A stretch of 64,000 bases of DNA from NCBI GenBank assembly GCA_004009845.1, contig RMBW01000012.1, forward strand, positions 186,001 to 250,000, given 5' to 3'. Shown piece after piece: positions 24,275 to 34,085 of this stretch (position 1 is its first letter; each line of letters begins with the position of its first letter). Source of the stretch: Davidsoniella eucalypti (taxonomy: Eukaryota > Ascomycota > Sordariomycetes > Microascales > Ceratocystidaceae). The translations under genes and the position numbers were made by a program. A model generated the notes under the pieces. That model searched no databases. It was not told the DNA's origin and saw nothing but the letters and a program-made list of their open reading frames with translations.

Positions 24275-26838
24275 ATGCCTTATTCGACCTGGAGAAAACG
24301 CCAGATATCGGACTCCCAGGTTGCTCGAAGCTACAGTTCTGATGGTGGTGGCGGCAGTGGATGGAAAGAAAACTCGCCATCACCGGCACTCAGCACTGTT
24401 AGGTACAGAAGGTCGCGTCCTAACCAACGTGCTAGTGGTGCCACGGCCATTAGAGACTACGATGGCGACCATCCATTACGCCCTCTAGTCCCTTTGAAAA
24501 GTCAGACTCAAGCCACAGGTAGCATCGTAACCGATGAAGCGGACGCTACTAACGAAAAGTCTCGGGTTGGTTTTAATAGCGCCAACACTATACTTTCACC
24601 TCGTCGTAGGTGCCCCCAAAAGGTTGTTTCCTACCAGAGCCCCGATCGCTTTATAACACACCGCAGTTTCGGCACCAGCTTGACCGAACGCTTCAGAACG
24701 AGAAAAAGGCCATCTCTATTAGCACCGGCAGAGGCTCTTCTACGGAATGGCGTTGTTTCAACTGATCCATTTGTTCCTACACCACAAGAACGTGATGCTT
24801 TCATGACACAGCGTAGTCAGGCCCGAGGTTGGTTTTATAAACACTCTATACTCAATATCTCACATACACCTATCTGATATATTTAATCCTCTGTTTCTTA
24901 GCTCGTGCCCAGCAAGAAGCGCTACGGCACCCAAACGACTCTTTTCTAGCCCATGAATCTTGGGACTATAGTGAAGGACTACCGCCCATATATAGCGACG
25001 ACGATGTTCTTGGTCCCTCTTCTACCTCTGGACTTCGTTCATTTGTGGCGTCATGGCCTGGACCCAACCCTAAGGCCATTGAGGAGCACGATCTTCATTC
25101 GCGCCGTATCGCTGCTGCATTAGGTCTTGATATCATCGGGCGGGTCTTGCCGGTTGGGGATCCGGAGACCACACTTTCCAAAACGCGCCAATTTGATCCT
25201 ATCACTTCTAGTGGTACGACGCCGCAATCACGTACAGTTTGGAGTGGTACGGAATGGGTCAACAATGATAACACTAGTAAGTTGGTTCCGGTTCAATCCT
25301 ATCCGCTTCGCCAAGCTTAGGTCTATATATATAGCAACTGCGTGTACTGCTCTTTTTCATTAACCACTGCGTCGTCATTTTAGAATATCCTACAAGAGAC
25401 GGATCACGCCTTTCAACTACACCCCCATTTAAGTACGTGAACCCCTATCAACTAATAATCAGATTCTGGGCAGGTGCCAGTCAATCATAGACACAAGACT
25501 AATCTCTACGTCTACTACAGGGTTCTTGATGCCCCAAATCTACGCAATGATTTCTATTGCTCCCTTCTCTCGTGGTGTGATAAACACCGCATACTAGCTA
25601 TCGGCTTGGAGGGAAAGATTTACGCCTGGTCCGAAACGTCAGCTATGGCTCTACTGAAAGACTCAGGCACTTCAGATTGGGACCCATGGGTATCTTCTGT
25701 TGCCTTCTCATCCAGTATTGGTGATAAGGGTATTCTTGCATATAGCTCCGCAGATAGTGAACTTGGTCTGCTAAGCATAGACGACTTTTACGCTGCAAGA
25801 GCTCCGAATCAAGTACGGTTCAGGCAAAAGTTTCAATCACGTATGTCGTGCGTTAGCTGGAGTCCAAAGCCTGTCTTGAGGCCATCTTGTAATCCTCTTC
25901 GTCGTGGAGGTCTCGTGCCTACAGAAGACCTTCTTGTAGGGGACGAACAGGGAGCGCTTGCATATTACTCGGTAGAATGGCCGACGGATAAAAACGAGCT
26001 TGCGCTAGGGTTCCGTGGCTCGGTAACTCTGTTGGCCCGTGTGTTCGTACACTCTCAGCAGGTATGTGGCTTGGCTTGGTGTCCTGACGGGAAGATGTTT
26101 GCATCCGGTGCGAATGACAATACATGTAGCGTCTTTGCAGTTGACGAGTTTCTTTTGGCGAATGCTATCAGAATAGCGTTGACACCCGGAGCAGATATAG
26201 GGTCTACAAATCTATTAGACTCTCGATTCACGGCGGAGACCGATAACACAAACGACATTGACAATGGAGAGCCTATCCCGCCGATACCGGAACCTAAGCA
26301 GCTCATCGAGCATCAAATTATGATTCCCAAATTCACGTGGACACACGCAGCTGCTGTCAAAGCCATGGCTTTCTGTCCTTGGAGTCCATCTATCATTGCG
26401 ACTGGTGGTGGCTCCGACGACAAACGCATCCATTTCTTCAGTACTGACACTGGTGCTACTCTTGCCACCATTACGGTATACTCACAGGTAACATCACTTA
26501 TTTGGTCTTTGACTCGCCGTGAGATAGTGGCCACATTTGGATTCCCGATTCCAAATCACAGTGTTCGGCTCGCTATCTTCAGCTGGCCTGATTGCAGAGA
26601 AATTGCAGCCCAGTCCTGGGAAGACAATTCTCGAGCTCTATATGCGATTCGATGTCCTATGATGCCAGCGTTTCCAAGTGAGGCCACGTCCCCTGATGGA
26701 TGTATTGCTATTGCATCCAGTGAAGGCTCGATCCGGTTCCAGGAAGTCTGGACCAATACTCAAAAGCGGCGCCAGAAACGTAACAGACTTGGAGTCAGTG
26801 ACTACTTGTCCAACAGCTCTACTCTAAATTCCCGTTAG
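24275..26838 (+). CDS. AMA1: Ama1/Mfr1-like meiosis-type APC/C activator (Cdc20/Cdh1 family); four exons
   Basis: Exons are 24,275-24,827, 24,902-25,276, 25,384-25,432 and 25,521-26,838, encoding 764 residues. The joints are in frame: the last joint restores the family motif FKVLDAPNLRNDFYCSLLSW that opens the WD40 propeller (residues about 326-750). A C-box, DRFITHR, lies at about residues 124-130; it docks activators on the anaphase-promoting complex. Late blades read IHFFSTDTGATL and SQVTSLIWSLTRREIVATFG, closest from memory to the Ama1/Mfr1/Fzr branch. Ama1 targets APC/C substrates such as securin and cyclins during meiosis. The first donor (GTTGGT) is weak. The protein ends in NSR, not the Ile-Arg tail usual for these activators. 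A mitotic Cdh1 paralogue role is the alternative, but the long N-terminus and Ser-rich stretches favour Ama1. Confidence 0.87.
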
Positions 26839-27246
26839 GGTAGATTCAAACTCAACACTCAGCATTTCTTACTCTCTACATATAGTTTTACTGTATTCTT
26901 AACTTTCTTGGGCTTTTACTTCCTCAATATCGAAACCTCGGGGAAGCATCTCAGTCTGATTCAAAATTAAAGAATTTGGCGTGTACGCGAGTTGCAAAGC
27001 TCGTAAGCTTCCTTGATACTTTTCGATAAACATTAGCTAGATATCATTACAATCAAATCCTTCCTTATATTGACTTTACAGAGCACACAGTCCGGCAGCA
27101 ATCACGAGAAATAGAACATCATCATCATTATATATGGATAACCCGTAGTATGGTAAAAACAAGCAGATAAAACGAACGCCAACAACTCCAAACAAAGATA
27201 GCTCAGCTGGTGAAATACAGAGCCAGGGCACGGCTACAGGCACGGC
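26839..27246. other. Convergent spacer between the AMA1-like gene and SYN8
   Basis: About 400 bp lie between two stop codons. The sequence is A/T-rich with TATATA stretches, consistent with overlapping 3' ends and polyadenylation signals. I see no other feature. Confidence 0.6.
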
Positions 27247-28126
27247 CTATTTCAAAATAGCAATCAACAGTAGCAATATGATGATAAGTATAATGATAGT
27301 CATCATGCCTTTGCTATCACCCTCGCCCTCGGCAATGCGCCCTAACGATCTCCGAGCACGGTCCAGTCTACTCTGGTGACGATCAACGAGCCCCTCCGTA
27401 TCATCTAGCATATCAATGTGAGCGTCTAGCTCGTCGCCGATACGCATACTAAGTTCTCGTTGACGGCTAATAGACTCTCCTAGACGATCGAGATGCTCGT
27501 CCTGTTCGTCCATGATACGTTCGTGATATGCTTGTATCTGATCATTTCCAAGTTCCGAAGCCTGGTCACGGTAGCCCTCGGTACCATCATCGTCGTCCCG
27601 ATAACGGCCGTCGAAAAGCTGAGCTTCGAGGTCTGCGGGGCGCTCGCTATCGCGAAACCGAACGGCTTTGGTGGTAGTTGAGGGCGGTGAGCGCGCTAAA
27701 GATGGGTCTGGGGCGGGTGAGCCGGTCGAGGATGATAGTGGAGAGGGATCAGGCGCAGTGAAGCGGTGGAATTGGGACGTAAGCAGGTCGAGCTGTTTAG
27801 AGAGGCCGGGTAGAGAATCGTCGAGCTCGTCGGCGGCGCTGTGGACGGAATCATTGGTTAGTGATATCAACTTCATAAGTAAAGCTAATGGCAGAGGGGG
27901 GGGACAAAAGAAAGACATACTCTGTATTTCCTGCTGCCCGCAGCCGCTCGGCTTCTGTCGTCAAAGCGGCAATGCCGTCCTGGAACTGTTCCAAGGAGCG
28001 CGATATATGGCCGTCTTGGCCGTCGGCATCGAGGCTGCCGGCCAGAGCGGACGATGCGCGTTGGCGTTCGAGCAGAGCCAGTTTGACGTGGTCGGCCAGG
28101 ATAAAGAGATGATTAAGCGTCGCCAT
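27247..28126 (-). CDS. SYN8: Syn8-type Qc-SNARE (syntaxin-8-like); two exons
   Basis: Exons on the minus strand are 28,126-27,921 and 27,838-27,247, with an 82-nt intron (donor GTATGT, CACTAAC branch site, acceptor CACAG), encoding 265 residues. The N-terminus (MATLNHLFILADHVKLALLERQRA) matches fungal Syn8 and is followed by a helical region with SRSLEQFQDGIAAL. The SNARE core (about residues 175-240) reads IMDEQDEHLDRLGESISRQ and MRIGDELDAHIDMLDDTE, ending in the tail-anchor segment MMTIIILIIILLLLIAILK at the C-terminus. The central Gln of the core identifies it as a Q-SNARE. Such proteins act in endosome and vacuole membrane fusion, the step in which HOPS/CORVET tethers such as Vps39 also work. 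A Ser/Pro/Asp-rich linker lies between the N-terminal helices and the SNARE core. Confidence 0.88.
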
Positions 28127-28946
28127 GGCTTGGTTTTACTTTCTCGGATACAGGTGCGCTCTTTGTATCGGTCCGGTCAATCTATTGGCGAAGGCCCTGT
28201 GGTTATTCCCAGGCGCAAAAAAAAACCCCAAAAAAACAAAAACAAGAGCGAGAACAACGGCAAAGGCGGTGGCGGGGCCGTTTGGTTGATGAAGAAGAAA
28301 AAGACCAAGCTTTTTTACCTGCTAGAAACAAGTCAAGTCAAAGTATAAGAGGCAAATACAGATACAGATGTAAATAAAGACTAGCAATTGATACGAAGGA
28401 AATGCGAAGCCGAGTCGACAATTGTATAAGAACGGAAACAAGAGATGCTGACAAAATCTATCTCCATCAATCTACTATTGATCGAGCAACAGGAAAGTCG
28501 ATTGAGGCTTTGGTTTGGACTTAAGCACGTGCACCCTCAACTTAAATTTAGTTGCCTAACAAGTCCTAAACCTACAATGAGTAAAAAAAATACTAGCAAA
28601 GCAAAAAAAAAATTAAAAATTGGTTTCTTTCTGGTTTCAAAGGGCCAAGGCTTCATATCAATTCTTTACTGCTACTTGCTTTTCTTCACTTGAAATGCTC
28701 TCCGAAACGAGACGCAATGCTAAACAAGAAGAAAAGAAAAGAAAAACAAGAAAGCCAAGAATTCATCGTCATGAATTTCAATCTGACCTTGGTTAAAATA
28801 CAACCCCTGTCCCTGAAATCGGTTCTCCCATCAAAAAAAAGGTTACAGCTTATCCCGGTTGCTAGAAATATTGCGCTTCAAAACACCATCATTTTGATCT
28901 CGTTCTAAGAACTTTCTCGTAAGGAAATCATCCCCCAAAAAGATTC

Positions 28947-28966
28947 AGCTGTTTAACTAAACAGCT
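28947..28966 (-). terminator. Stem-loop and T-run downstream of tRNA-Gly
   Basis: Downstream of the tRNA in its own sense, the strands AGCTGTTTA and TAAACAGCT form a 9-bp inverted repeat, followed within 10 bases by five T on the minus strand (28,937-28,941). The T-run would stop Pol III. Eukaryotic Pol III does not need the hairpin, so its role is unclear. Confidence 0.4.
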
Positions 28967-28975
28967 AACTATCGA

Positions 28976-29059
28976 TGCGTAATCTGGGAATCGAACCCAG
29001 GGCTAATCGAAATCATTACCAGATGGCAACGATTAATGTTACCACTACACCAATTACGC
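28976..29059 (-). tRNA. tRNA-Gly (anticodon GCC) with a 13-nt intron
   Basis: On the minus strand the acceptor strands GCGTAAT and ATTACGC pair fully, with discriminator A. The D arm reads GTGTAGTGGTAACAT, the anticodon stem AATCG/CGATT encloses TTGCCA...T, and the T arm is TGGGTTCGATTCCCA. The anticodon is GCC. An intron of 13 nt sits directly after the base 3' of the anticodon, leaving a mature tRNA of 71 nt before CCA addition. A tRNA-Gly(GCC) with an intron is less usual than the intronless yeast gene. Confidence 0.93.
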
Positions 29060-29108
29060 TGTTTGCACATTATTGGGTGACGTGATCGGGTGCTAACAAT
29101 GCATGTCC

Positions 29109-29121
29109 AACCCTAACCCTA
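29109..29121. promoter_or_regulatory. Telomere-like motif upstream of tRNA-Gly
   Basis: AACCCTAACCCTA, two telomere-type units, lies about 50 bp upstream of the tRNA-Gly 5' end. It may be a Tbf1/Tay1-type protein site or a short interstitial telomere-like sequence. Only the motif supports this. Confidence 0.4.
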
Positions 29122-29465
29122 CAGTATGTTTTTGTTGCATGGACGGCATCGTATAATCTTAGTGATTCAGGTAGACGATAAAATATAATCAAGTCAAGTT
29201 AAGGCTTCTAATGAATAGAGCAGGATATATAAGGAAATATAGAGATGTGGTATCAGGATTTCTGCTAGCTTATACCTCACTTTTACAATAGTGACGACAA
29301 AGCAAAGAACCTTCTCATGTCAAGTAGCAATGCAAATCAATATATATGTATATTATGCTACTCAATATGCACACACAGCCATCTTCACCTTCCTACAACT
29401 TTCTTTACACCCTCTTCCTTATTTCCATCTCATGATTTTATCTTTTGACTCTCTCTTTCTCTTCA

Positions 29466-31262
29466 TTAGCTCCGCTTGAACCCCCGCGTTTTATTATCCT
29501 TCATTCTACGTTCCTTACCCACCGTCTTCCTCCGTCTCATCCACGATTTATTCAACTCGCCACGATTCTCCCAGAACCATTTTTGGAAAGCACTTGACTC
29601 TTCAGGTTTATCCGTGTTAGCACCTTCCACGCCTTCTGCGCGGGCACGTGCTAACAAAGCACTACGTTGAGCCATAGGACTCTCCATATCGTCTAGTGTG
29701 TCTTCTTCATCTCCTTCTTCGGCAACATCGTCATTGTCATCATCGCCTTCGGCGTGCGGTTCTTCGGAGGGGAAGAATCGTCGTTGACGACTAGGGTGTG
29801 CGGTGTCGGGTGTAGGCGCAGCACTACGAAGTCCACGGGCCTCGAAATCTTGGCGCGTGAAGGGTGTCATGGGCGGTAGAGGGCGACGGGCGACGGGAGA
29901 AGCAGATGTGATTTCAGTTTCAGATTCGATATCGGAACCGCCGCCACTGCCGAAAAAGCTGAATGGCTCCGCGGTTTCACCGGACGTGGCGTCGGTGGCA
30001 GAGTCAGACTTCTTCTTGTATAGGGCCTCGAGAGGATGGATTGGGGCAGGCGTTGCGGGAGGCGGAATCTTAATGGTCAGGCTCTTCATAGAACCAGAAG
30101 TCGTCGGCCGCTCGTCAAGCTTCGAAGGGTCGCAGTCGGATTTCGTCAGAGTAATAAGTGGAGGATCTTCCATATTAACGTCTTGTTTTTCTTCGTCCTT
30201 TCCTTCGTCTGACGAGGAATCGTCATCGGACGAAGAGTCTCCCTCTGAAGAAGTATCCTCCTCGCTACTGCTAGTATCAGCAGCATCGTTAGCCTCGTCG
30301 ACCTTTGGAGGAGGCTTCATGGGAGTCTGGACGCGGTTCTTTAATGCTGATTTGGGCTTCACTTCAGCTTCAGACTCGCTACTTTCAGATTCCGACGAAG
30401 ATGAAGATGCCGAAGAGTCTGATTCAACAGGTTTCTTGGCCGACGCAGGTTTGGGTGTCTTTGGTGGATCGCGCAAGAAAGTCGGGAACTTGGTCACGTG
30501 CTCGTACTCATGAGCGACGATCTCACGACTGACCTTGCCATGCTTGCCCATCTTTCTGGTCTTGGTGGATTCCGGCAACGGTTTTCCGGGTGGCACTACA
30601 GCCTTGATAAGGCACTCTGGCTTATCGGTGTACAGCGAGCGAACCTCACGCTGTTCCTTGTCCTTGCTTGACTTGGCGCCCTGGTCTTTGCTGTCGGAGT
30701 CCTTTTTACTGCTACGGGACTTGGTTTTAGACAATTTGCGGGCTTGTTCTGGCGTCACCGTCCAGCCGCGCTTGACTTTACGGCCGTCTTCTAAAACGAT
30801 GCCGTCCAGTACATTCTTGTCCTTCTTGCGCTTCTTAGATGAGATGATCTCAGTGCCGTCTACATCGATGACGACCTTTTTGCGCTTCTTGGGTGGCGCC
30901 GTATTGAGAGAATCGGGCACATGTTCTTCTGGTGCCGCGCGCGCTTTGTTGACCTTCATCTTGGCGCCGCGCAGAGTTGCGCCGTTAAATTTCTTTCTGA
31001 GCTTTTCAGCCGCCTCGTCGGGTAGATCGACGAAGCCGTAGCGTCGCTCGGGGAAGGTCTCGAGCGTATGGTACGAAATATTGCGCGCCTCGGGTAGCAC
31101 CGCGGCCGGAATAACTACCGGCAAAAGACCGGCGTCGAGCGGCGAGATGTGCAGGCGAGTAAAGCCCGGGTCGGCAGTGGCTGTCTTGGGATCAGCGGCT
31201 TTGGCCTTGGCCTTGCCCTTGAATGCGGAGGCAGGGGCGGGTTTGGGAGCGGGCGCGCTCAT
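29466..31262 (-). CDS. RRM-containing, probably nucleolar ribosome-biogenesis protein
   Basis: This single exon encodes 598 residues from the ATG at 31,262 (MSAPAPKPAPASAFK); longer reading needs a non-ATG start. After a Lys/Ala-rich leader, an RNA-recognition motif spans about residues 34-112, starting FTRLHISPL, with RNP1-like RYGFVDLP. Next come basic nuclear-localisation-type stretches (PPKKRKK, SSKKRKKDK), the segment GIVLEDGRKVKRGWT, and a long Ser/Asp/Glu-rich region (residues 290-390) of the kind seen in nucleolar proteins such as Nop8 and Srp40. The C-terminal segment QKWFWENRGELNKSWMRRRK followed by a basic tail is compact and conserved-looking. I infer a role in 60S or rRNA maturation. 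Nop8 is one possibility, but the assignment to a named yeast orthologue is unsafe. Confidence 0.75.
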   Translation of the reverse strand: MSAPAPKPAPASAFKGKAKAKAADPKTATADPGFTRLHISPLDAGLLPVVIPAAVLPEARNISYHTLETFPERRYGFVDLPDEAAEKLRKKFNGATLRGAKMKVNKARAAPEEHVPDSLNTAPPKKRKKVVIDVDGTEIISSKKRKKDKNVLDGIVLEDGRKVKRGWTVTPEQARKLSKTKSRSSKKDSDSKDQGAKSSKDKEQREVRSLYTDKPECLIKAVVPPGKPLPESTKTRKMGKHGKVSREIVAHEYEHVTKFPTFLRDPPKTPKPASAKKPVESDSSASSSSSESESSESEAEVKPKSALKNRVQTPMKPPPKVDEANDAADTSSSEEDTSSEGDSSSDDDSSSDEGKDEEKQDVNMEDPPLITLTKSDCDPSKLDERPTTSGSMKSLTIKIPPPATPAPIHPLEALYKKKSDSATDATSGETAEPFSFFGSGGGSDIESETEITSASPVARRPLPPMTPFTRQDFEARGLRSAAPTPDTAHPSRQRRFFPSEEPHAEGDDDNDDVAEEGDEEDTLDDMESPMAQRSALLARARAEGVEGANTDKPEESSAFQKWFWENRGELNKSWMRRRKTVGKERRMKDNKTRGFKRS

Positions 31263-32203
31263 TCGATTGACGAGATGTTCGGTTGGACGAGGGAAAAGCA
31301 AGCAAAGAGTAGAAAGCGACGGTCCAGGAGAGAATGCCTGTTAATTTTGTTTGGTCTCGAGAGCTCGAAGAAGAAAAAGAAGAAAAAAAAAAGCGTACGG
31401 CTTCTTGAGTGTTTATGAGGCCAGCACGAACTAACGATCCGAAATGTTTTATGGCGACTTTCGAACTATGTGGCGTTTTGGTGCCCGTTTTGGTGTTTCT
31501 TCCTCTAAAAGAATATCCGAGAAATAATCAAAAAGATTCAAACAAAAAGACAAACGAATGAAGTAATGAAATCAAACGACGCACAGCCTCGATTGCGAGG
31601 ATGAGAAAAGCAGCCATAAGAAATTAAATTTGCGGGTCCTTATCGGGTGGGTCACAGGGTGCCATCCTTGACCTGGCCTAGTGCTAATAAGGAGCTCCAG
31701 TAGAAGATACTCGCCTTTGGCACAGGGCCATGAGAAACAAGCTTAAAGAACATTGGTGGAGTCTCAAGTTGAGTGAGCGTCGCACGATGCTGGATTGAAT
31801 CTGAGCGTGGCCTCTCAATAAGCTAGGCGAAACGTTTCAAGTATGGCCGCGATGCAACCTGAGCTCTGTCTCTTGAGCTTGAAAAGCTTCTCATGAAAGT
31901 TTTGACTGCTCAAAAGATAGCATTGTCGTTGCAATGGCGTTGTCCTAGATAGATAAATGTGCTTTTCTTCTTGTTTGGGGTTCATTAGGAGTCTTAAGCA
32001 TTATGTCATGAAATAAGCAAACTACTGATAAAGTTCACAACCCCTACTTTGTCAGAAACCCTAGCACGTGACACGGACTGACATCATGCTTTCCCCACGG
32101 TTGCCCCTCCAAAGCTTTTCGCGATGAGACGCTTCCTGGAAGAACGCTATCAACTCATAGCTATCTTGATAGCCACTCATTTAAAACATACCCAACAGTC
32201 ACG
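31263..32203. promoter_or_regulatory. Divergent region between the RRM gene and URA4
   Basis: About 940 bp with no supported gene. On the RRM side a purine-rich plus strand (31,365-31,395) gives a pyrimidine-rich leader on the sense strand. On the URA4 side lies AAACCCTAGCACGTGAC (32,056-32,072), which joins a telobox-like ACCCTAG to a CACGTGAC E-box of the type bound by Cbf1-like bHLH factors. Confidence 0.5.
32056..32072 (+). promoter_or_regulatory. Telobox plus CACGTGAC E-box upstream of URA4
   Basis: AAACCCTAGCACGTGAC lies 132-148 bp before the URA4 ATG. It contains ACCCTAG and, directly adjoining, the palindrome CACGTG with the AC extension typical of Cbf1/bHLH sites. Function is inferred from motif and position. 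Confidence 0.45.
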
Positions 32204-33435
32204 ATGCTAAACCTCAAGGAAGTGACTCGCCTAGAGCTGCCGGCCGCTGCCGACATGCACGTCCATCTGCGTCAGGAACGGATGATGGATCTAGTTGTGC
32301 CTTCGATCAAGCAGGGCGGCGTCGACACTGTCTATGTCATGGTAAGTTGAGCGACTATAAATATGGCGTGGCATACGAGAATAGTGGCAGCAATAAGTAC
32401 TGACATGTCTAAGCCAAACTTGATCCCCCCGATCACCACTGTCGAGCGCTGCTTGGAGTACAAGAAGCAGTTACAGGCGCTTGACCCCAGTGTCAACTAC
32501 CTCATGTCGCTCTATCTACACAAGGACATCACACCCTCCGTCATCGCCGCCGCCGCCGCAGCCGGAGTCTCTGGCGTCAAAGTCTACCCACAAGGCGTGA
32601 CCACCAACTCCGACAGCGGCGTGACCGACCTATCCCTCTTCTTCCCCGTATTTGCCGCCATGCAAGAAGCCGACATGGTGCTCAACATCCACGGCGAATC
32701 GCCCAAGGTTCCCGAAGATAGCAAATTGACGCTGGAAGAGGCGTTTTTGCCTACGCTGGCAACTATTCACGACGCTTTCCCTAAGCTGCGCATCGTATTG
32801 GAACATTGTACGACTGCGGCAGCTGTCGAGGCTGTGCGCAAGTGTGGTCCTTCGGTTGGCGCTACTATCACGGCGCATCATCTGTATCTCACCGAACACG
32901 ATGCGTGCTGCGATCCTCTTGCTTTCTGCAAGCCTCTCCCTAAGAAGCCTAACGACCGTGACGCCCTAATCAAGGCTCTAGTCAGCGGTGACTCCAAGTT
33001 CTTCTTGTACGCATTACCATTTCCTACCTGCGAATCAACATAGGATAACCTATCTTCAGTATTTCTTAACTAACGCCTATATTCCCTCTTTGTAGCGGCA
33101 CCGATAGCGCACCTCATCCTCGCGCCGCCAAGGCTCAGGACAAGCCTCCAGCCGGCGTTTTCACTCAGCCCTACGCCGTTCAGTACGTCCTACTGGCACT
33201 CGAAGATGCCGTAGAGCGCGGTGTTATCACTTGGGCCGATGTCACGCAAGAGAAGCTCAATCAGTTCTTCAGTGGCGCACCTCGCGCCTTCTACAAACTT
33301 CCCGCTGGAACTGCCAAGATTGCTCTGGAACGCAAGGGCGAGAAGGTGGTCGAGAGCATCAAGAGTGCTGATGGAAGTGTAGAAGTTGCGCTGAGCCGGC
33401 CAGGCGCTGAGGTTTGGAGTCTAACTTGGTTGTAA
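32204..33435 (+). CDS. URA4: Dihydroorotase, pyrimidine biosynthesis; three exons
   Basis: Exons are 32,204-32,341, 32,414-33,006 and 33,096-33,435, encoding 356 residues; introns are 72 and 89 nt (donors GTAAGT and GTACGC). The enzyme converts N-carbamoyl-L-aspartate to L-dihydroorotate, step three of UMP synthesis. The zinc-binding start MHVHLRQ is at residues 18-24. Exon 2 begins PNLIPPITT, then GVKVYPQGVTT with the Lys that is carboxylated in this family, HGESP, EHCTT and the metal ligand segment ITAHHLYLTEHD. The splice into exon 3 yields FFFGTDSAPHPRAAK, carrying the catalytic Asp. All usual active-site segments are present and the length is normal for the fungal single-domain enzyme. 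It is divergent from the RRM gene and converges with the membrane-protein gene. Confidence 0.95.
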
Positions 33436-34085
33436 AAAAGGAGGCTATGTATAGTATGGTTCAAGGTTTAGTGGGATATTTCGTAGACATGGTATGGGTT
33501 GAATTCACGTATAGGAGTTAGTTTGGTTATCGGGACATTGAGTCTATGTGCACATTTAAAGAACAAGAACAAAAACAAAAAAAGACATCAGTTGTATGAT
33601 AATAGATAACAAGAGCAGGTTTATAACGGGTATAAAATCTAGAGATCTTAAAGTACAAGAAACTGAGGCTCCATATGGCCAATTAAGAGAAAAAAAAACC
33701 AGGATAACAATAACAGTAGTAATAATATGCCAAATAACAGAAAATGTGGCTAGTTCGGAGCAGAACAAACAAAACAAAAAATAGATAGACGTCTTCGGTG
33801 TAAGTATGAAAGAGAAACAAAATAACAGAGTGATATCAAAAAAGGTCAACAGAGGCAAGCGTGGATATAAAATGCGCAAACAAGAGAAATCAGATGTACC
33901 AAACGAGGCAAATATGCCCAACAAAGGAAAAGCAAGAAGAAAAATAAGAGACCAATGGCGAGATGCATAAAACCAGATAGAAAGAAAAGAAAAAAAAGAA
34001 GAAAAAAAGAAGAAAAAAAAGAGAAAAATAATAAAATGGAAAGATGATGAGAAGAGAAAAAAGATGGAGAACGGAAAATAATAAT
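33436..34085. other. Convergent A-rich spacer
   Basis: About 650 bp between two stop codons. From 33,550 to 34,080 the plus strand is strongly A/G-rich with several A runs. No gene is visible; it probably holds the 3' ends of both flanking transcripts. Confidence 0.6.

Larger units (their letters stand above)
28127..29465. other. Spacer with tRNA-Gly
   Basis: Apart from the tRNA-Gly gene and its flanking sites, no gene is visible. The part next to the SYN8 start (28,200-28,320) is purine-rich on the plus strand, so pyrimidine-rich on the SYN8 sense strand. The rest is A/T-rich. Confidence 0.6.

Noticed and set aside
14850..26838. A biosynthetic or defence gene cluster
   Set aside because: The neighbouring genes (TORC2, KEOPS, HOPS, APC/C) are unrelated housekeeping functions with separate promoters.
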